Shown here: positions 5,868-7,067 of the stretch, one piece after another
How the letters are laid out: the number at the start of each line of letters is the position of its first letter
How positions within the stretch are numbered: position 1 is the first letter of the stretch
Notes under the pieces: model-generated
The model's input: the letters and a program-made list of their open reading frames with translations, nothing else
What the model was told of the DNA's origin: nothing
The model's database searches: none
DNA from: an uncultured Lachnobacterium sp.
GTDB taxonomy: Bacteria; Bacillota; Clostridia; Lachnospirales; Lachnospiraceae
DNA: 7,067 nt
Direction of reading: 5' to 3'
NCBI GenBank assembly: GCA_937889225.1
Contig: CALAST010000067.1
Coordinates: 1-7,067 of the forward strand
Program-made: the position numbers and the translations under genes

Positions 5868-5933
5868 CAAGCTGCGATAGCAGCTATTCGGTTATAAGCA
5901 AGTAGCGAATGCGGATTGCGAATATCCGCTTGA
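5857..5933. repeat. Long copy of the palindromic intergenic repeat
   Basis: The copy contains two hairpins. The first, 5861-5894, is TAACCGA, a 2-nt bulge, AGCTGC, a GATA loop, GCAGCT, a 2-nt bulge, and TCGGTTA. The second, 5911-5929, is GCGGAT, a 7-nt loop, and ATCCGC. Its last 21 bp recur exactly at 484-504, and 5885-5929 has a diverged inverted relative at 6231-6274. There is no open reading frame. Its boundaries are uncertain. It looks like a small non-autonomous repetitive element. Confidence 0.6.
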
Positions 5934-5973
5934 CTTTTTTAACTTCTTATCTTCACAAATATCGCATTATCAT

Positions 5974-6192
5974 TTATTCTGCATTTTTTCCGGTAAGACG
6001 TTCTTTTGCTTCTTCTACAGTTTCTCCTTCTTTTGTAAGGAATTTTTCTACAAATGCATCTTCTACTTTTGTATAGCTGTTTACTGCGTTTTCTTCGATT
6101 TTTTTATAAGTACCTACAACGCCTTCTTCAATTTTTTTGTAACCTTCTACTACTGTTTTTTCAATTTTTTCATTCATTTCTCTTAATGACAT
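5974..6192 (-). CDS. Small protein of 11-residue amphipathic repeats
   Basis: The product is 72 residues, soluble and highly charged, with no cysteine. Four consecutive 11-residue units run from 11 to 54: EKTVVEGYKKI, EEGVVGTYKKI, EENAVNSYTKV and EDAFVEKFLTK. The tail carries EGETVEEAKERLTGK (55-69). Eleven residues make three helical turns, so the protein should be one long amphipathic helix. Families with such repeats (LEA proteins, apolipoproteins, synucleins) bind membranes or protect against stress; this is analogy, not homology. Similar short proteins occur in Lachnospiraceae, function unknown to me. GGAG (6201-6204) lies 8 nt before the ATG. It follows the membrane protein gene at 6309 by 116 nt on the same strand and is followed by a terminator, so it is probably the last gene of a transcript. 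The DNA on both sides holds inverted copies of a repeat. Confidence 0.85.
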   Translation of the reverse strand: MSLREMNEKIEKTVVEGYKKIEEGVVGTYKKIEENAVNSYTKVEDAFVEKFLTKEGETVEEAKERLTGKNAE

Positions 6193-6230
6193 AATTTTTT
6201 CTCCTTTTTTATTTTATACTTTTTTGTTAA

Positions 6231-6274
6231 TCAGATATTCACAGTTCACTTTACTGCTTATTCATAACCGAATA
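6231..6274 (-). repeat. Diverged inverted copy of the intergenic repeat
   Basis: Read leftward, it begins with TATTCGGTTAT (6264-6274), identical to 5885-5895, and ends with GAATATCTGA (6231-6240), against GAATATCCGC at 5920-5929. The total is 44 nt against 45 nt, with AAGCA and GTA shared in between. It is oriented opposite to the long copy. Confidence 0.5.
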
Positions 6275-6308
6275 TCACTTATTTTATTGATTCCTGCTAT
6301 TCTGAAAT

Positions 6309-6695
6309 TTAGTTTTTCTTGCTGTCTTTCAATCCAATACACATCGGAATTAAGAATAATAACATTACAATGCCTACAATCCCTATGATAATTCCCGGAA
6401 TCATCATTCCTTCAAATACCATAATCATTGACATACCTACACCAAGTACTAAGGAAGAAACCACTCCGTAAAGGACTTTTCCTACAACTTTTGCATTAAT
6501 TCGAATTGGTGCTGCACCGGACATTTTGCGATATACAAAAATTGTTGCAATAATTACAACAAGACCAATTGCTGTTAAGACAACGCCTGTGTTAAACATA
6601 TTCCATTCCGGAAGTAAGCACATGCACATTCCAAGTGCAAACAATAAACCTCCAACAACACCTAATACCAATGTGATAAAATTTTTCTTTTCCAT
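6309..6695 (-). CDS. Four-helix membrane protein, internal duplication, function unknown
   Basis: A 128-residue integral membrane protein. Hydrophobic helices lie at about 6-28, 36-54, 73-93 and 98-118; both ends are basic and probably cytoplasmic. The two halves repeat each other: VLGVVGGLLFALGMCM with NTGVVLTAIGLVVII in the first, VLYGVVSSLVLGVGMSM with IPGIIIGIVGIVMLL in the second. Each helix pair carries a Gly-rich first helix ending in GM(C/S)M and a short turn. The halves are joined by a basic segment (56-72). No catalytic or transport motif is visible. GGA lies 7 nt before the ATG, in an AGAAGGA context. The upstream neighbour on the same strand, 64 nt away, carries the same helix-pair module, so the two probably arose by duplication and may act together. 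A transporter subunit or small stress-related membrane protein are both possible; I cannot choose. Confidence 0.85.
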   Translation of the reverse strand: MEKKNFITLVLGVVGGLLFALGMCMCLLPEWNMFNTGVVLTAIGLVVIIATIFVYRKMSGAAPIRINAKVVGKVLYGVVSSLVLGVGMSMIMVFEGMMIPGIIIGIVGIVMLLFLIPMCIGLKDSKKN

Positions 6696-6716
6696 AATTT
6701 TGTCCTTCTTTCTCTT

Positions 6717-6744
6717 ATTTTATATCATATCTATCTAAAAGCAA
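6717..6744 (-). promoter_or_regulatory. Weak candidate promoter before the 128-residue membrane protein
   Basis: Read leftward: -35 TTGCTT (6739-6744), a 16-bp spacer, and -10 TAAAAT (6717-6722). It lies within the 64-nt gap after the preceding gene, about 22 nt before the ATG. Readthrough from upstream is equally possible. Confidence 0.3.
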
Positions 6745-6759
6745 TCACTTCTTCTTTAA

Positions 6760-7067
6760 TTAGGAAATGATTAAATCATTACTTAATTCAAGAATCTGTT
6801 CTGCAATCTTTTCTCTTTGTTTCTTTGTTATTTTTTTATATAAAGGATATCCTGCTGCCATCATTGCCAATCCGCAGATACCAATTGCAATTCCGGGAAT
6901 AAAAAGAACACCTTTCCATACCATACTACAGCTCATTCCAATCCCCATAAGAAGTGAGCCAATCACACCGACTATAATTCCTGCCTGTGTTCCTGCTCGT
7001 TCTGCTGATTTATCTAGTACAACATTGCATAAATAATAGTGAATTAAATTTTTAAAGGAATCCCTGC
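6760..7067 (-). CDS. Partial membrane protein sharing the GMSM helix-pair module
   Basis: The frame is open from the stop at 6760 to the window edge, giving at least 101 residues; the true start lies outside. A GTG at 6966 should not be taken as the start, because the frame continues upstream with protein-like sequence (for example LDKSAERAGTQAG, visible residues 17-29) and no ribosome binding site precedes the GTG. Numbering from the first complete codon, residues 1-27 are polar with a KNLIHYYL segment, helices lie at about 28-49 and 52-73, and 76-101 is a charged tail (YKKITKKQREKIAEQILEL). The helix pair, AGIIVGVIGSLLMGIGMSCSM then IPGIAIGICGLAMM, closely resembles both halves of the 128-residue neighbour. 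The charged tail pattern is familiar from uncharacterised clostridial membrane proteins. Function unknown. Confidence 0.85.
   Translation of the reverse strand, partial: RDSFKNLIHYYLCNVVLDKSAERAGTQAGIIVGVIGSLLMGIGMSCSMVWKGVLFIPGIAIGICGLAMMAAGYPLYKKITKKQREKIAEQILELSNDLIIS

Noticed and set aside
5760..5933. CRISPR array or riboswitch
   Set aside because: There are no regular repeat-spacer units and no recognised riboswitch core, and the region follows rather than precedes a gene on its strand.
6205..6225. TATAAAAT before the 72-residue gene as its promoter
   Set aside because: No acceptable -35 lies 16-18 bp upstream, and transcription would begin almost at the ribosome binding site.

Overview
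The window looks like part of the chromosome of an AT-rich Gram-positive anaerobe in the Clostridia, most likely Lachnospiraceae. The evidence is a long acidic-insert HtpG, a CIRCE heat-shock operator, a flavodoxin very close to the clostridial type, a DUF3793 protein, a DUF3990 remnant, and strong AGGAGG-type ribosome binding sites. The family-level assignment is inference; no rRNA or other marker is present.

Layout. Positions 119-271 (-) hold a truncated DUF3990 gene that keeps a near-perfect promoter and ribosome binding site. Positions 532-1635 (-) encode a two-helix membrane protein with long coiled coils and no known function. The divergent intergenic region 1636-2084 carries candidate promoters for that gene and, facing right, a perfect CIRCE operator and promoter for htpG (Hsp90, 2085-4157, +). 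htpG ends at a strong intrinsic terminator. It is convergent with a leftward pair, DUF3793 (4987-5613) followed by flavodoxin (4413-4844), which has its own terminator-like hairpin. The DUF3793 promoter is near consensus, with an array of AGTTA/TAACT half-sites over the expected transcription start. This suggests metal or redox control of the pair.

The right end (5974-7067, -) is a run of small genes: a membrane protein cut by the window edge, a 128-residue membrane protein made of two copies of the same two-helix module, and a 72-residue soluble protein built of 11-residue amphipathic repeats. A hairpin plus T-tract terminator closes this run at 5771-5829.

The least explained structure is a palindromic intergenic repeat containing GCGGAT-N7-ATCCGC. 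A long copy lies at about 5857-5933, a short exact piece at 484-504, a diverged inverted copy at 6231-6274 and a possible relic at 4327-4349. The 72-residue gene lies between two inverted copies. No tRNA, rRNA, CRISPR array or transposase gene was found.
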